Shown one piece after another: positions 54,496 through 63,446 of a DNA stretch of 64,000 nucleotides. A program made the translations under genes and the position numbers. Origin of the DNA: Gordonia sp. OPL2 (GTDB taxonomy: Bacteria; Actinomycetota; Actinomycetes; Mycobacteriales; Mycobacteriaceae); contig NZ_RKME01000010.1 of NCBI RefSeq assembly GCF_003797825.1, forward strand, positions 1 through 64,000. The letters are read 5' to 3'. Positions within the stretch are counted from its first letter, which is position 1, and each line of letters begins with the position of its first letter. The notes under the pieces are model-generated. The model did no database searches, was not told the origin of the DNA, and saw only the letters and a list, made by a program, of their open reading frames with translations.

Positions 54496-56085
54496 ATGTC
54501 GCGGTGGTGGCGTGCGCGGTCGCCGTGGCCGGATCTGCCGGCGTTCTATACCGGTGGTGTGCATGCCGATGATGTGACTGATCTGATCGGGACTCATGTC
54601 AACGAGTTGGTGGGGTCGATGGCCTCGACTCAGCGTGCCCGTTCGTATCTGGCGTGGCACAACTATCAGTTGGCTGCAGAGTTGCATCGCCGCCTGGTCG
54701 GTGACCGCGATGTTCACGACGTGTTGTTGGTGGACGGGTTCGCTGATTGTGCGGCTCGTGTGTCGGTGGCGTTGGCGATCACCCAGCACGCTGCCGAACA
54801 GGTGATAGTGCAGGCGGTGGCGTTGCGGGATCGCCTGCCGCAGGTGTCTGAGCGGTTGCGGGAGGGGCGGATCTCGCCGGAGCGGGTGATCGCGGTGATC
54901 GCGCGTACCGATTTGATCGACGGCGCGGACTGCGCGGCCGAGGTGGATGCCCAGATCGCGGCGGAGTTGGATGTGCATGATGGGCCGTGGTCGGCAGAAC
55001 GGCTACGCGACATGGTCGATCGGATCGTCTACCGCCACGATCCGGATGCGGTGCGTGAGCGTCGCCGTCGGGCGTTGGATGCCCGCGACGCCTGGGTGGA
55101 GGCCAAAGCCGATGGGGTGGCCAAGGTCGCCGCGGTGATGTCGGCGGAGAATGCCCGGATCTCCCGGGACAGCATCGTCGCGCTGGCGGTCACCACGTGT
55201 GGTGACGATCCCCGCACGATCGCCCAACGCCGTTCGGATGCGGCATTCGCCCTGATGTCGCACACCCGGTTCGAGTGCCTGTGCGGTCGTGACGGTTGTC
55301 CGGCCGAGATTGCCGAACCCGTGGTCGCCGCGTCAGCGTCGAAGATCGTGATTCATGTGGTGGCCGACGAGAACACGATCGCCGGTGAGGCCGACAATGC
55401 CGGGTTCGTCGCCGGGCACGGTGTCATCTCGGGTGAGCATGTGCGTGATCTGGCCGCCCGCCCCGATGCGGTCGTCACGCCGATCGTGCCGCCGGGTACC
55501 CCGCAGAATCCGGACGGCACCTGGACGCTGCCCGCCCATCAACCGGCCGATCCGTATCGGCCGTCGGCCGCGTTGGACACCTACATCCGGGTACGCGACG
55601 GACACAGTGTGGTGCCCGGTAATGCCACATCAGCGTTCGTGGCCGACGTCGATCATGTCGTGGAGTACCACCATGCCGACCCTTCGGCCGGTGGGCAGAC
55701 GGTGCCGGAGAATCTCAACGTCAAAGACCGGTTCTTCCACATCCTCAAGACGTTCGGTTCCTGGGTCGATGACCAGTATCGGGATCGGCGTGGCCGGCTG
55801 CGCCAGGAGTTCATCACCCCGGAGGGTTTGGTGATCCCCGGCGACCCCGACAACCTGGAAGTGTTGTTTCCCGGCCTGCGACGCATCCGCTTCGCACCGC
55901 CGCCGCCGCGAGCTGCAGGTGCGGCCGACCTGGCGCCTGATGGTCAGGAACCACCCACCCGTCCCCGCAGCCGCCTCGCCGCGAAATACGCACGCCGACA
56001 ACAAGAACGCGAACGCAACCGCCGACGACGCGAACAGAAGGAACGCGAACAGGAAATACGCGACCAAGGGGAGACCGCGGGCTAG
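54496..56085 (+). CDS. DUF222 / HNH-signature protein with degraded HNH motif
   Basis: About 529 residues. The DUF222 region spans residues ~60-330. The C-terminal HNH region (about 390-435) keeps VADVDHVVEY but lacks the CxxC, the histidine-rich finish and most zinc ligands of the intact relative at 537-1793; in their place stands NLNVKDRFFHILKTFG. The last 60 residues are Arg/Glu-rich (RRQQERERNRRRREQ) and charged. Nuclease activity is therefore questionable. ATG at 54496, just after GGGGTGGGAG, is chosen; the frame runs upstream to 54370 with no family similarity. Confidence 0.78.
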   Translation: MSRWWRARSPWPDLPAFYTGGVHADDVTDLIGTHVNELVGSMASTQRARSYLAWHNYQLAAELHRRLVGDRDVHDVLLVDGFADCAARVSVALAITQHAAEQVIVQAVALRDRLPQVSERLREGRISPERVIAVIARTDLIDGADCAAEVDAQIAAELDVHDGPWSAERLRDMVDRIVYRHDPDAVRERRRRALDARDAWVEAKADGVAKVAAVMSAENARISRDSIVALAVTTCGDDPRTIAQRRSDAAFALMSHTRFECLCGRDGCPAEIAEPVVAASASKIVIHVVADENTIAGEADNAGFVAGHGVISGEHVRDLAARPDAVVTPIVPPGTPQNPDGTWTLPAHQPADPYRPSAALDTYIRVRDGHSVVPGNATSAFVADVDHVVEYHHADPSAGGQTVPENLNVKDRFFHILKTFGSWVDDQYRDRRGRLRQEFITPEGLVIPGDPDNLEVLFPGLRRIRFAPPPPRAAGAADLAPDGQEPPTRPRSRLAAKYARRQQERERNRRRREQKEREQEIRDQGETAG

Positions 56086-56112
56086 CGCGAGCGACGCTGC
56101 GGCGCCCGGGGG

Positions 56113-56871
56113 TCAGATGTGTAAGTCGGTGACTCGCACCCACGTCGGGTGCTTCGCCGTCCGATCGTCACCCGACGAACGACCCCGGATCCGACGGATC
56201 ACCCACGGCGTCAGGTGACCGCCGACGAACCGGAGGTCCTCGACGATCCGCACACCGCCGACCGTGTCCGTCGGGCGCCCGGGGACCTGAACGGTGTTGA
56301 CGCCGACGGCCCGGAGGACGTGCGCTGCCACCCGTTGGTGGCCGATGGCGTTGAGGTGCAATCGGTCCGCCGACCAATAGGTCGGGCGTCGGATCTCGGC
56401 GTCGTGGAACATGTCGACAAGAGTCAGGCCCTCGTCGGCCGCGAGCGCCGCGATCTCGGCGGTGAGGAACTCCCCGCGGTTGCGGATCGTCGACCCGAAC
56501 GGCAGGCCGGCCGACGGGTCCGCGCCGGCGAGCAGGACGACATCAATGCCTGCGTCGCGGCAGCGCCGCACTGCCGTGCGGGTCAGCGCGATGAGGCCGG
56601 GGAGGTCGCTGCCGGGCCGCAACATGTCGTTTCCGCCACCGTTGAACGTCATCAGCGTCGGCAGCGGGTCCATCGACAACGCCGCGTCCACCTGCTCGGT
56701 CGCGATCGGCGCGAGCAATCGGCCGCGGATCGCCAGGTTCGCGTACTCGACATCACCGTGCTCAAGCGCGAGACCCTCGGCGACCAGATCGGCCCAGCCA
56801 CGGGGATTCACGCCGTCGGGTTCGTCGCCGACCCCCTCGGTGAAACTGTCACCGATGGCCACATACCGCAT
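56113..56871 (-). CDS. SGNH/GDSL hydrolase
   Basis: A 252-residue esterase/lipase-like hydrolase. The four SGNH blocks are seen: GDSFTEG with the catalytic Ser (about residues 8-14), the Gly region ANLAIRGR, GGGNDML with the Asn, and DRLHLN with the catalytic Asp-His pair (about 168-173). It cleaves ester or acyl bonds; the substrate is unknown. No signal peptide is present. ATG at 56871 follows an overlapping GTG at 56874. It starts 8 bp after the SDR stop, so the two are probably co-transcribed. Confidence 0.87.
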   Translation of the reverse strand: MRYVAIGDSFTEGVGDEPDGVNPRGWADLVAEGLALEHGDVEYANLAIRGRLLAPIATEQVDAALSMDPLPTLMTFNGGGNDMLRPGSDLPGLIALTRTAVRRCRDAGIDVVLLAGADPSAGLPFGSTIRNRGEFLTAEIAALAADEGLTLVDMFHDAEIRRPTYWSADRLHLNAIGHQRVAAHVLRAVGVNTVQVPGRPTDTVGGVRIVEDLRFVGGHLTPWVIRRIRGRSSGDDRTAKHPTWVRVTDLHI

Positions 56872-56878
56872 CACGGGA

Positions 56879-57640
56879 CTACGTGACGGTCACGCCGCCG
56901 TCGACGGCGATCGTCTGTCCGGTGACGTAACCCGACGCGGGCGATGCGAGCCATATCGCTGTCGCCGCGAGCTCCTCGCCCTGTCCCATGCGTCCGAGGA
57001 GTACGCGCGGCAACTGGGACTCGAGATAGCCGTCGTGATAGGTGTCGGTCATCTCCGACTCGAAGAATCCCGGCGCGATGGCATTCACCCGGATGCCCTT
57101 GCGTGAACCCCACTGCTGTGCGAGGTCACGCGTGAGGCCGATGACACCCGCCTTGCTGGACGCATAGGCCGCCTGCGGGAGCCCCGCGGTCGTGATACCC
57201 AGGACGCTGGCGATGTTGATGACAGTGCTGCCCGGCTGCATGACCCGAGCGCATGCCTGCGCCATCCAGTACGAACCGTTGAGGTTCACGTCGACCACCG
57301 ACCGGAACTGCTCGGGCGTCTCGCGCGTGGCCGGGACCGCGGTGCCCACGCCGGCGTTGTTGATCAGCACGTCGACTCGACCGAAGGTCTCCATCGCCGT
57401 ATCGATCACCGCCTGACACTGCTCCGGGTCGGCGACGTCGGCAGGCACCGACAAGGCCTTGCGTCCCAACGCCTCCACGGCTGCGGCGGTGTCGGCGAGA
57501 CGGTCGGCGCGGCGGGCGGCGAGCACGATGTCGCAGCCGGCCTCGGCGAACCCCTTGGCGAAGGCGACGCCGAGGCCGGACGACGCGCCGGTTACGACGA
57601 CGACCTTGTCGGCCATGTCGAACAGATCCATCACGGGCAT
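56879..57640 (-). CDS. Short-chain dehydrogenase/reductase
   Basis: A 253-residue SDR. TGASSGLGVAFAKGF (about residues 16-30) binds NAD(P); NNAGVG (about 91), the catalytic Ser in INIASVLG and YASSKAG (Tyr/Lys) form the active site; VTGQTIAVDGG is the C-terminal signature. The whole resembles 3-oxoacyl reductase/gluconate dehydrogenase-like SDRs. ATG at 57640 has AAGAGGAG upstream; the longer frame to 57787 overlaps antisense sequence of the acyl-CoA dehydrogenase. The gene follows that dehydrogenase by 34 bp on the same strand, so a role in a fatty acid-like oxidation is plausible. Confidence 0.88.
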   Translation of the reverse strand: MPVMDLFDMADKVVVVTGASSGLGVAFAKGFAEAGCDIVLAARRADRLADTAAAVEALGRKALSVPADVADPEQCQAVIDTAMETFGRVDVLINNAGVGTAVPATRETPEQFRSVVDVNLNGSYWMAQACARVMQPGSTVINIASVLGITTAGLPQAAYASSKAGVIGLTRDLAQQWGSRKGIRVNAIAPGFFESEMTDTYHDGYLESQLPRVLLGRMGQGEELAATAIWLASPASGYVTGQTIAVDGGVTVT

Positions 57641-57674
57641 GGGTGGCTCCTCTTGTCGGAGGGTGTGCGGGTGG

Positions 57675-59450
57675 TCAGAACCAGGCGGGGTCGGCGTCGA
57701 GGGTGGTGCGATCGAGCGAGGCGACCAGCGACAGGCCGGCGACCGCTTTCGGCAGTTCGTAACGGAAGAAATAGCCTGCCGCGGCACGCTTGCCGTCGTA
57801 GAAGTCGCCCGTCCGATCGCCGACCGCCAGCAGCTGGTCGAGCCACATCCACGCCAATACGATGTGACCCGCTGATTCGAGGTAGGCCGTCGAATTGGCC
57901 AGTGCGACTGCGGGATCGCCTGTCGACCAGACCTGCGTGGTCGTCGTCACCAGCTGGTCCAGGGCGGAGCGCAGGTCGGCGGCATATCCGGCGGCCGTCT
58001 CATCGGCGGCCGCGCGCTGAACGGTGTCACCGATCGTCTCCGCGAGCAGGGTGAGCCCGGCGCCGCCCTGCATGATCACCTTGCGGCCGAGCAGATCGAG
58101 TCCGTGGATGCCGTGGGTGCCCTCGTGGATCGGGTTCAGCCGGTTGTCGCGGTAGTACTGCTCGACGTCGAACTCCTTGGTGTACCCGTAGCCGCCGTGG
58201 ATCTGGATGGCGAGGCTGTTGGCCTCGAGGCACCACTGCGACGGCCAGCTCTTCGCGATCGGGGTGAGCACGTCGAGCAGCAGGCCGGCGCGGGCCTCGT
58301 CGTCGCCGGTGCTGGTGGTCTGCTCGTCGACCAGCTTGCTGCAGTAGAGCCCCAGCGCCAAAGCGCCTTCCACATAGGACTTCTGGGCGAGCAGCATCCG
58401 CTTGACGTCGGTGTGTTCGATGATCGGGATCGGCTTGGCGGCCGGGTCCTTCTGATCGACGGGACGGCCCTGCGTGCGGACCTTCGCGTACTCCAGCGAT
58501 GCGAGATATCCCGCATAGCCGAGCGACGTGGCGAGGAATCCCACCCCGATCCGCGCCTCGTTCATCATCTTGAACATGTAGGACAGTCCGCGGTGCTCTT
58601 CGCCGACGAGGTACGCAACCGCTCCGGATTCATCAGTCGGAGAGTGGGTTCCGTCGCCGAAGTTGAGCAGGGTGTTGGTCGTCGCGCGGTTGCCCATCTT
58701 GTGGTTGAGGCCGACGAGTGCGACATCATTGCGGGTGCCGTCGGCGAGGTACTTGGGCACGATGAACAGCGAGATGCCCTTGACGCCGGGGCCGCCGCCG
58801 GGGGCCTTGGCGAGGACGAGGTGCACGATGTTCTCGGACAGCTCATGGTCGCCGGCGGAGATCCACATCTTGGTGCCGGTGACGCGGTATGTGCCGTCAC
58901 CGATCGGTTCGGCCTTGGTGGTGATGTCGGCGAGCGACGACCCCGCCTGCGGTTCGGACAGGCACATCGTGCCGAAGAATCGTCCCTCGACCATCGGCCG
59001 GACCCAGGTGTCGATCTGCTCGGGCGTGCCGTATTCGGCGATGAGGTTGGCGTTGCCGACGGTGAGGAAGGTGTACGACGACATGGCCGCGTTGGCCGCC
59101 TGGAACCAGGCCATCGCCGCGCGGTTCACGACGGTCGGCAGTTGCATCCCACCGAGGTCGTCGTCGAACGAGCCGGCCATGAGTCCGGCCTTCACGAACT
59201 CGGCGATCCCGGAGCCGATCTCCTCGGGCAGGACGACTCTGCCGTCGTCGCCGATGACGGGCTCGTTCTGGTCGCCGAGCTTGTTGAACGGCGCGAAGCG
59301 TTTGGTCGCGAGGTCCTCGCTGAGTGCGAGGACGGCGTCGAAGGTCTCGCGGGAGTGCTCTCCGAAGCGCTCGCGCCCGGTCAGCTTCTCGACGTCGAGC
59401 CATTCGTAGAGCAGGAACTCGAGATCGCGTCGGGACAGTGGGGCGGCCAT
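57675..59450 (-). CDS. Acyl-CoA dehydrogenase
   Basis: A 591-residue member of the long FadE5-like group of flavin-dependent acyl-CoA dehydrogenases. The family blocks are present: the FAD/substrate region CLSEPQAGSSLADITTKAE (about residues 164-182), WISAGDHE, GGYGYTKEFDVEQYYRD with the probable C-terminal FAD contacts, and HEGTHGIHGLDLLGRK. It introduces a double bond in acyl-CoA during beta-oxidation-like reactions. ATG at 59450 has GGAG just upstream. It is divergent from the TetR gene at 59558 across two operator palindromes. Confidence 0.92.
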   Translation of the reverse strand: MAAPLSRRDLEFLLYEWLDVEKLTGRERFGEHSRETFDAVLALSEDLATKRFAPFNKLGDQNEPVIGDDGRVVLPEEIGSGIAEFVKAGLMAGSFDDDLGGMQLPTVVNRAAMAWFQAANAAMSSYTFLTVGNANLIAEYGTPEQIDTWVRPMVEGRFFGTMCLSEPQAGSSLADITTKAEPIGDGTYRVTGTKMWISAGDHELSENIVHLVLAKAPGGGPGVKGISLFIVPKYLADGTRNDVALVGLNHKMGNRATTNTLLNFGDGTHSPTDESGAVAYLVGEEHRGLSYMFKMMNEARIGVGFLATSLGYAGYLASLEYAKVRTQGRPVDQKDPAAKPIPIIEHTDVKRMLLAQKSYVEGALALGLYCSKLVDEQTTSTGDDEARAGLLLDVLTPIAKSWPSQWCLEANSLAIQIHGGYGYTKEFDVEQYYRDNRLNPIHEGTHGIHGLDLLGRKVIMQGGAGLTLLAETIGDTVQRAAADETAAGYAADLRSALDQLVTTTTQVWSTGDPAVALANSTAYLESAGHIVLAWMWLDQLLAVGDRTGDFYDGKRAAAGYFFRYELPKAVAGLSLVASLDRTTLDADPAWF

Positions 59451-59467
59451 GGGACTCCTTCGTCGGC

Positions 59468-59499
59468 TAAGCGATCGCTCATTTCTAAGCGCTCGCTTA
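59468..59499. promoter_or_regulatory. Tandem palindromic operators between acyl-CoA dehydrogenase and TetR genes
   Basis: TAAGCGATCGCTCA (59468-59481) and TAAGCG-CT-CGCTTA (59486-59499) are near-perfect palindromes 18 bp apart; a further half-site TGAGCGATCG starts at 59528. They occupy the shared promoter region and fit a TetR regulator controlling both genes. Confidence 0.82.
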
Positions 59500-59557
59500 T
59501 GATGCACCGTACAGTGCGATCGGTCAATGAGCGATCGGGTCGACGAGGAGGTGTGCG

Positions 59558-60142
59558 ATGGCGGTGACACGAACGGGTGACTCGGCCGCGGCGGAGCGGA
59601 TCCGGCAGGCCGCCATCGCGGCGTTCGCCGAGGTGGGCTACGGGGGCACCTCGACGCGGCAGATCGCCAAACGGCTGAACATGAGTGCTGCGGCGATGTA
59701 CCCGCATTACCGGTCGAAGGAGGAACTGCTGTTCGCCATCGCTCTCGATGGCCATCACGGTGTACTGGCGGCATTGCGAGCGGTCGACGACGAGACCGCG
59801 GCGGCCGGCGAGCGGCTCCGGGCCGTCGTCGACGAGTTCACCCGGTGGCAGGCGGAGCATCGCGAACTGGCGAAAGTCGTGCAGTACGAGCTGCATGGAC
59901 TCACCCGTGAGCACTACCGGACGATCACCACCATCCGCCGCGACACGTCGGAGGTGCTCGCGGTCATCGTGCGCAGTGGCGTCGAGTCCGGTGAGTTCTC
60001 GGTGGCCGACGCCGACGATGTGGTTCTCGCCGTGTCGTCACTGTGTGTGGACGTGTGCCGGTGGTTCCCGTCGCGCACGCACCGGGATCCGGCGGCGCTC
60101 GGCCGCGCCTACGGTGATCTCGCGGTCCGGATGGTGCGATAG
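59558..60142 (+). CDS. TetR family transcriptional regulator
   Basis: A 194-residue regulator. The TetR helix-turn-helix is at residues ~13-58 (RIRQAAIAAFAEVGYGG, then STRQIAKRLNMSAAAMYPHYRSKEELL when read in blocks). The C-terminal domain is helical and likely binds an acyl-CoA-like ligand. Given the palindromes at 59468-59499, it probably represses the divergent acyl-CoA dehydrogenase and itself. GAGGAGGTG lies just before the ATG. Confidence 0.9.
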   Translation: MAVTRTGDSAAAERIRQAAIAAFAEVGYGGTSTRQIAKRLNMSAAAMYPHYRSKEELLFAIALDGHHGVLAALRAVDDETAAAGERLRAVVDEFTRWQAEHRELAKVVQYELHGLTREHYRTITTIRRDTSEVLAVIVRSGVESGEFSVADADDVVLAVSSLCVDVCRWFPSRTHRDPAALGRAYGDLAVRMVR

Positions 60143-60161
60143 CGGTTACCGCTGGGGAGAC

Positions 60162-61292
60162 TCAGCGAGGCTCGAACGTCCCCGACGGCAGCAGCGGTTC
60201 GTTCATCCGCGGCGCGTACTGATCGAAGTAGACGCGCGCGATCAGCTCGCGCCGACTGCGCACGCCGGCCTTGTCGAAGATCGACTTGAGGTGATCCTGG
60301 ACCGTGTAGGCGGACACGTGCAGTGTCGCGGCGATGTCCTTCGTCGCCACTCCCTGCAGCACCATCTGGGTGACGTCGCGTTCGCGGGCGGTCAGTCCGA
60401 ACGCGGCCACCACCAGCGGCACGATCTCCGGCGGTCGCGCCTCTTCGATGGTGACGACGACCTCGCCGACGCGGCCGTCGGCATTCGACAGCGGCGACGC
60501 GTGCACGACGAGCCACATGCCGGATGCGCCGCGAACCCTCAGGCGCGGTGGGACATTGCTCTCGCCGCGGCCGTATCGTCGGGCGGCGCCCACGAGGGCG
60601 GTGATGACCGTGGTGGCGGCGCCGCTGTTGCTGCCGGCGAGCAGATCGTCGACCCGCTCCTCGGCCCCGGCGCTCATCTGGATCATCTGGTTGTCGCTGC
60701 CGACGATCAGCACGCAGGGACCCATCGGTGTCGTCTGGGGTTCGGCGATGACACTCGCGAGCAGTCCGGTGCGGACGCCGCGTGCCAACGGCTGCGACAC
60801 CGAGCGGAGGATGTCGACCTCGGCCGGGGTGAACGGCTCCTCACCGGCGACGCGGAAGAAGGCGAAACCACCCCACACCTGGTCACCGTCGCGGACGATC
60901 AGTCGCGCCTCATCGGCGAAATCGAACAGCGGCGACATGAACTCGCCCATGCGATGCGAGCGCCCGGTGTCGCCGGCCGTGAGGTGATGCATCCCGACGG
61001 CGTCGACGCCGGACGTGGCCAGCTCACGGAACGACGAGTCCTCGACCATGCCGTACTCGATCATGCCGAACTCGTCGTCGTGTTCGTTCCGTCCGAGGAG
61101 GCTGCCGTATTTTCTTGCGCTGGTGAGCATCAGGGTGTTCGGGTCCACGGTGGCCGCGCAGGCGGCCGTGTGGGGCACGGCTCGGGTCAGGGAGGAGATC
61201 GCCTCGCCGATGAACTCGTCGACGTCGAGACCGGCGCGGGCGAGGACGTCGACGTCGCTGCGCACACGTTCGACGGTCAGGGCTGTGGCCAT
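60162..61292 (-). CDS. LuxR-type HTH transcriptional regulator
   Basis: A 376-residue protein with a C-terminal LuxR helix-turn-helix (about residues 300-360): LTARERDVTQMVLQGVATKDIAATLHVS, then YTVQDHLKSIFDKAGVRSRRELI read in blocks. The N-terminal 280 residues resemble a GAF/PAS-like sensory region with no clear receiver domain. It is transcribed after the BBE-like oxidase but a terminator (61341-61372) separates them. ATG at 61292 is preferred; the upstream frame to 61457 crosses the terminator. Its target and signal are unknown. Confidence 0.82.
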   Translation of the reverse strand: MATALTVERVRSDVDVLARAGLDVDEFIGEAISSLTRAVPHTAACAATVDPNTLMLTSARKYGSLLGRNEHDDEFGMIEYGMVEDSSFRELATSGVDAVGMHHLTAGDTGRSHRMGEFMSPLFDFADEARLIVRDGDQVWGGFAFFRVAGEEPFTPAEVDILRSVSQPLARGVRTGLLASVIAEPQTTPMGPCVLIVGSDNQMIQMSAGAEERVDDLLAGSNSGAATTVITALVGAARRYGRGESNVPPRLRVRGASGMWLVVHASPLSNADGRVGEVVVTIEEARPPEIVPLVVAAFGLTARERDVTQMVLQGVATKDIAATLHVSAYTVQDHLKSIFDKAGVRSRRELIARVYFDQYAPRMNEPLLPSGTFEPR

Positions 61293-61340
61293 GGTCACAA
61301 GTCTCCATCCGTGCAGGTCATCTGTCCATCCCAGAAAAGT

Positions 61341-61372
61341 GGGGCCGACCGGTCGAATGACCGGCCGGCCCC
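61341..61372 (-). terminator. Rho-independent terminator after the BBE-like oxidase
   Basis: Arms 61341-61354 and 61359-61372 pair over 14 positions with one mismatch around a GAAT loop. On the minus strand the stem is followed by ACTTTTC. It lies 20 bp after the oxidase stop and before the LuxR gene start. Confidence 0.85.
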
Positions 61373-61392
61373 GGGACGGTGTGATCGGGGGC

Positions 61393-62769
61393 TCACACCG
61401 AGCGTGCGAAGATCCCGGCCGGGTCGTGCCGGCGGCGGATCTCGGCGAGTCGGTCACGGTCGTCGGCCGACCACAGGGCGGGCAGCTCGACCGCCGGCAC
61501 GCGGCCGACGAAGTTGAGCAATGCGCCGTCGGTCCACGGGGCCACCGCGTCGTTCACGGCCGCCACGTGTGGGGCCGCCTCGGCCGCGAGCGGGCCCGCC
61601 GGCACCGCGATGGCGAGCACGGCGTAGGAGCCGCCTCGTCCGGGCACCGAGTTCGGGACGCCCTGCGGCGCCCGCAGTCTGCCGCCGAGCAGACGGATCT
61701 CGACGATGGCCAGCGGACTGGCCACGTGTGGCCCGGCGACCGCGAGCAGGGCGTCGACGGCGTCGGGCGGCAGTGCGCTCACCGTGACACCGCGTTCGAT
61801 GCTGGGCATCGGCCCCGGAGGATCCATGTGGACCGCGTCGAGCGCTGCCACCGGCATCACGTCGACGTTCTCCAGCAGGATCGGTCCTGCAGCACGCATC
61901 GGCGCCAGGATCTGGGCACCGATCGCCGGGTCTCCGGTGAAGGTGAACCGCACGTGCACCGCGATCTGACCCTGCAGCGGCGGCGGCAGTTGCGGATCCG
62001 GCGGCAGGCGCAGTACGGCGACCGACGTGCCGGCCTCCACGGGGAGGGTCGGCGCCCACCGCCGCCATGCGTGCAGGACCTGTGCGGCGGAGGCACCTGC
62101 GAAGAAGATCCCGCCGCCGTACACGGTTGCGAGATCCAGCAGGCCGAACTCGATCGCGGTGACGATGCCGCAGCCGTCTCGTCCGCCGAGCAGTGCCCAG
62201 AACAGGTCGGAGCCGGCGCTCGCGTCGACGGTGCGGAGTACGCCGTCGGCGGTGACCACCTCGATGCGGAGCACGTGGTCGGCGGCGAACCCGTACTGCC
62301 GGCCCAGGGGGCTGAGACCTCCGCCGAGAAGATAGCCGACGACGCCGACCGACGACGACGATCCGACGAGGCCGGTGAGTCCATGCGGAGCAGTCGCGGC
62401 GACGACGTCACGCCAACGGACGCCGGCCCCGACGCGGGCGGTCTTGGCCACCGGATCGATGGTGATGTCGGTCATCCGCGAGGTCGTCACGGTGAGGTGG
62501 CGGTCGCCCTCGAGAACCGGGCCGTGACCGGTGGCGCGGGCGCCGACGCGCAGGCCGGTGGCGCGGGCATGGCGTACCGCGGCAACGACATCGTCGGCAC
62601 AGGTCGCGCCGACGACGACGTCGGGCCTCGGCTGGTTGGCGACGTTGAAGCCGGCGAGTTCTTCGGCATACGCGGCGTCGGTGGGCGTGAGAACGGGGCC
62701 GCGAACGGCTGCGGCGAGGTCGGCGATGTCGGTCGGGGGGACGTGTTCATCGGGCGTGGTGACGGTCAT
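61393..62769 (-). CDS. FAD-linked oxidase of the BBE family
   Basis: A 458-residue PCMH-type flavin oxidase. The FAD domain has VVVGATCADDVVAAVRHA, the histidine in GARATGHGP (about residue 83) that forms the 8-alpha covalent flavin link, and GVVGYLLGGGLS. The cysteine that gives the second covalent link in berberine bridge enzyme-like oxidases is missing (SSSSVGVVGY), so the cofactor is probably attached once. The C-terminus has the BBE finish YPRH-like RRHDPAGIFA. It oxidises an alcohol, sugar or alkaloid-like compound. The RidA gene lies just upstream on the same strand, 70 bp away. Confidence 0.85.
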   Translation of the reverse strand: MTVTTPDEHVPPTDIADLAAAVRGPVLTPTDAAYAEELAGFNVANQPRPDVVVGATCADDVVAAVRHARATGLRVGARATGHGPVLEGDRHLTVTTSRMTDITIDPVAKTARVGAGVRWRDVVAATAPHGLTGLVGSSSSVGVVGYLLGGGLSPLGRQYGFAADHVLRIEVVTADGVLRTVDASAGSDLFWALLGGRDGCGIVTAIEFGLLDLATVYGGGIFFAGASAAQVLHAWRRWAPTLPVEAGTSVAVLRLPPDPQLPPPLQGQIAVHVRFTFTGDPAIGAQILAPMRAAGPILLENVDVMPVAALDAVHMDPPGPMPSIERGVTVSALPPDAVDALLAVAGPHVASPLAIVEIRLLGGRLRAPQGVPNSVPGRGGSYAVLAIAVPAGPLAAEAAPHVAAVNDAVAPWTDGALLNFVGRVPAVELPALWSADDRDRLAEIRRRHDPAGIFARSV

Positions 62770-62839
62770 GAGAGTTCTCCTGTGATGGTGAGATGGTGAG
62801 GGCAGGTTCGTGTCGAAAGTGTCTGCGAGGGAGGGTCTT

Positions 62840-63331
62840 TCATCGACCCGCCTGAGCAGTGATCTCGATGGCGAGGCCGGGTAGGGCGAGCGCGGTGACC
62901 CCGACGAGTGCTGCGGGCGGCGTCGCGCGATGGGCGTCGAGGCGTTCGGTGAGTGCTTGGTACGCGGCGAGGGTCGCGGTGATGTCGGTCGTGTAGATCG
63001 TCAACGAGAACACGTCGGCGAGGGTCATCCCGGCCTGCGCGAGGATCTCTTCGATGTGGTGGACGGCCAGGGACAGTTGCGCGGCGTGGTCACCGTCGTG
63101 CAGGACCTGACCGCCGTCGTCGACGGAGGCCTGCCCGGCGATGGTGAGGAGCTCGCGCGGGGCGGGACGGAGCTGAGCATGGTCGAAGCGGAACGGGGCG
63201 TTCCAGGTCGACGGATTGATGCGCGTGAGCGGCCGGGCGATGGGTGTCGGGGTGGCGGGTGTCGGCGTGACGGATGTCAGGGTGGCCGATGTCGAGGTGG
63301 CCGATGTCGGGGTGGTGGGCGTCGTGGTCAT
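62840..63331 (-). CDS. RidA family protein with Thr/Pro-rich repeat N-terminus
   Basis: A 163-residue protein. Residues ~35-163 are a RidA/YjgF domain (RELLTIAGQASVDDGGQVLH, HHIEEILAQAGMTLADVF, PAALVGVTALALPGLAIEI); such proteins hydrolyse reactive enamines or imines. The first 30 residues are not family sequence: six copies of a five-residue Thr-rich unit (TTPTS, ATSTS, ATLTS, VTPTP, ATPTP) made by a 15-bp tandem repeat. An ATG at 63331 is in frame with a GTG at 63337; both start inside the repeat. A shorter start after the repeat was not found, so the repeats seem translated. It may protect the flavin oxidase product pathway downstream. Confidence 0.78.
   Translation of the reverse strand: MTTTPTTPTSATSTSATLTSVTPTPATPTPIARPLTRINPSTWNAPFRFDHAQLRPAPRELLTIAGQASVDDGGQVLHDGDHAAQLSLAVHHIEEILAQAGMTLADVFSLTIYTTDITATLAAYQALTERLDAHRATPPAALVGVTALALPGLAIEITAQAGR
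63242..63331. repeat. 15-bp tandem repeat in the RidA gene, six copies
   Basis: Six 15-bp units (63242-63256, then every 15 bp to 63331) with plus-strand consensus GGATGTCGGGGTGGC. Length in multiples of three keeps the frame. The array sits exactly at the 5' end of the gene. Confidence 0.88.
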
Positions 63332-63446
63332 GTCCACGAGACTCGCGTGGATGGGCGATGTTTCCCATCCCGATCATCGGGGGAATTCCCGACCCAGATT
63401 TCTGGGGGTCGTGCGTTCGGTGTACCCGGTGGCCGTCGGCCGGGGG

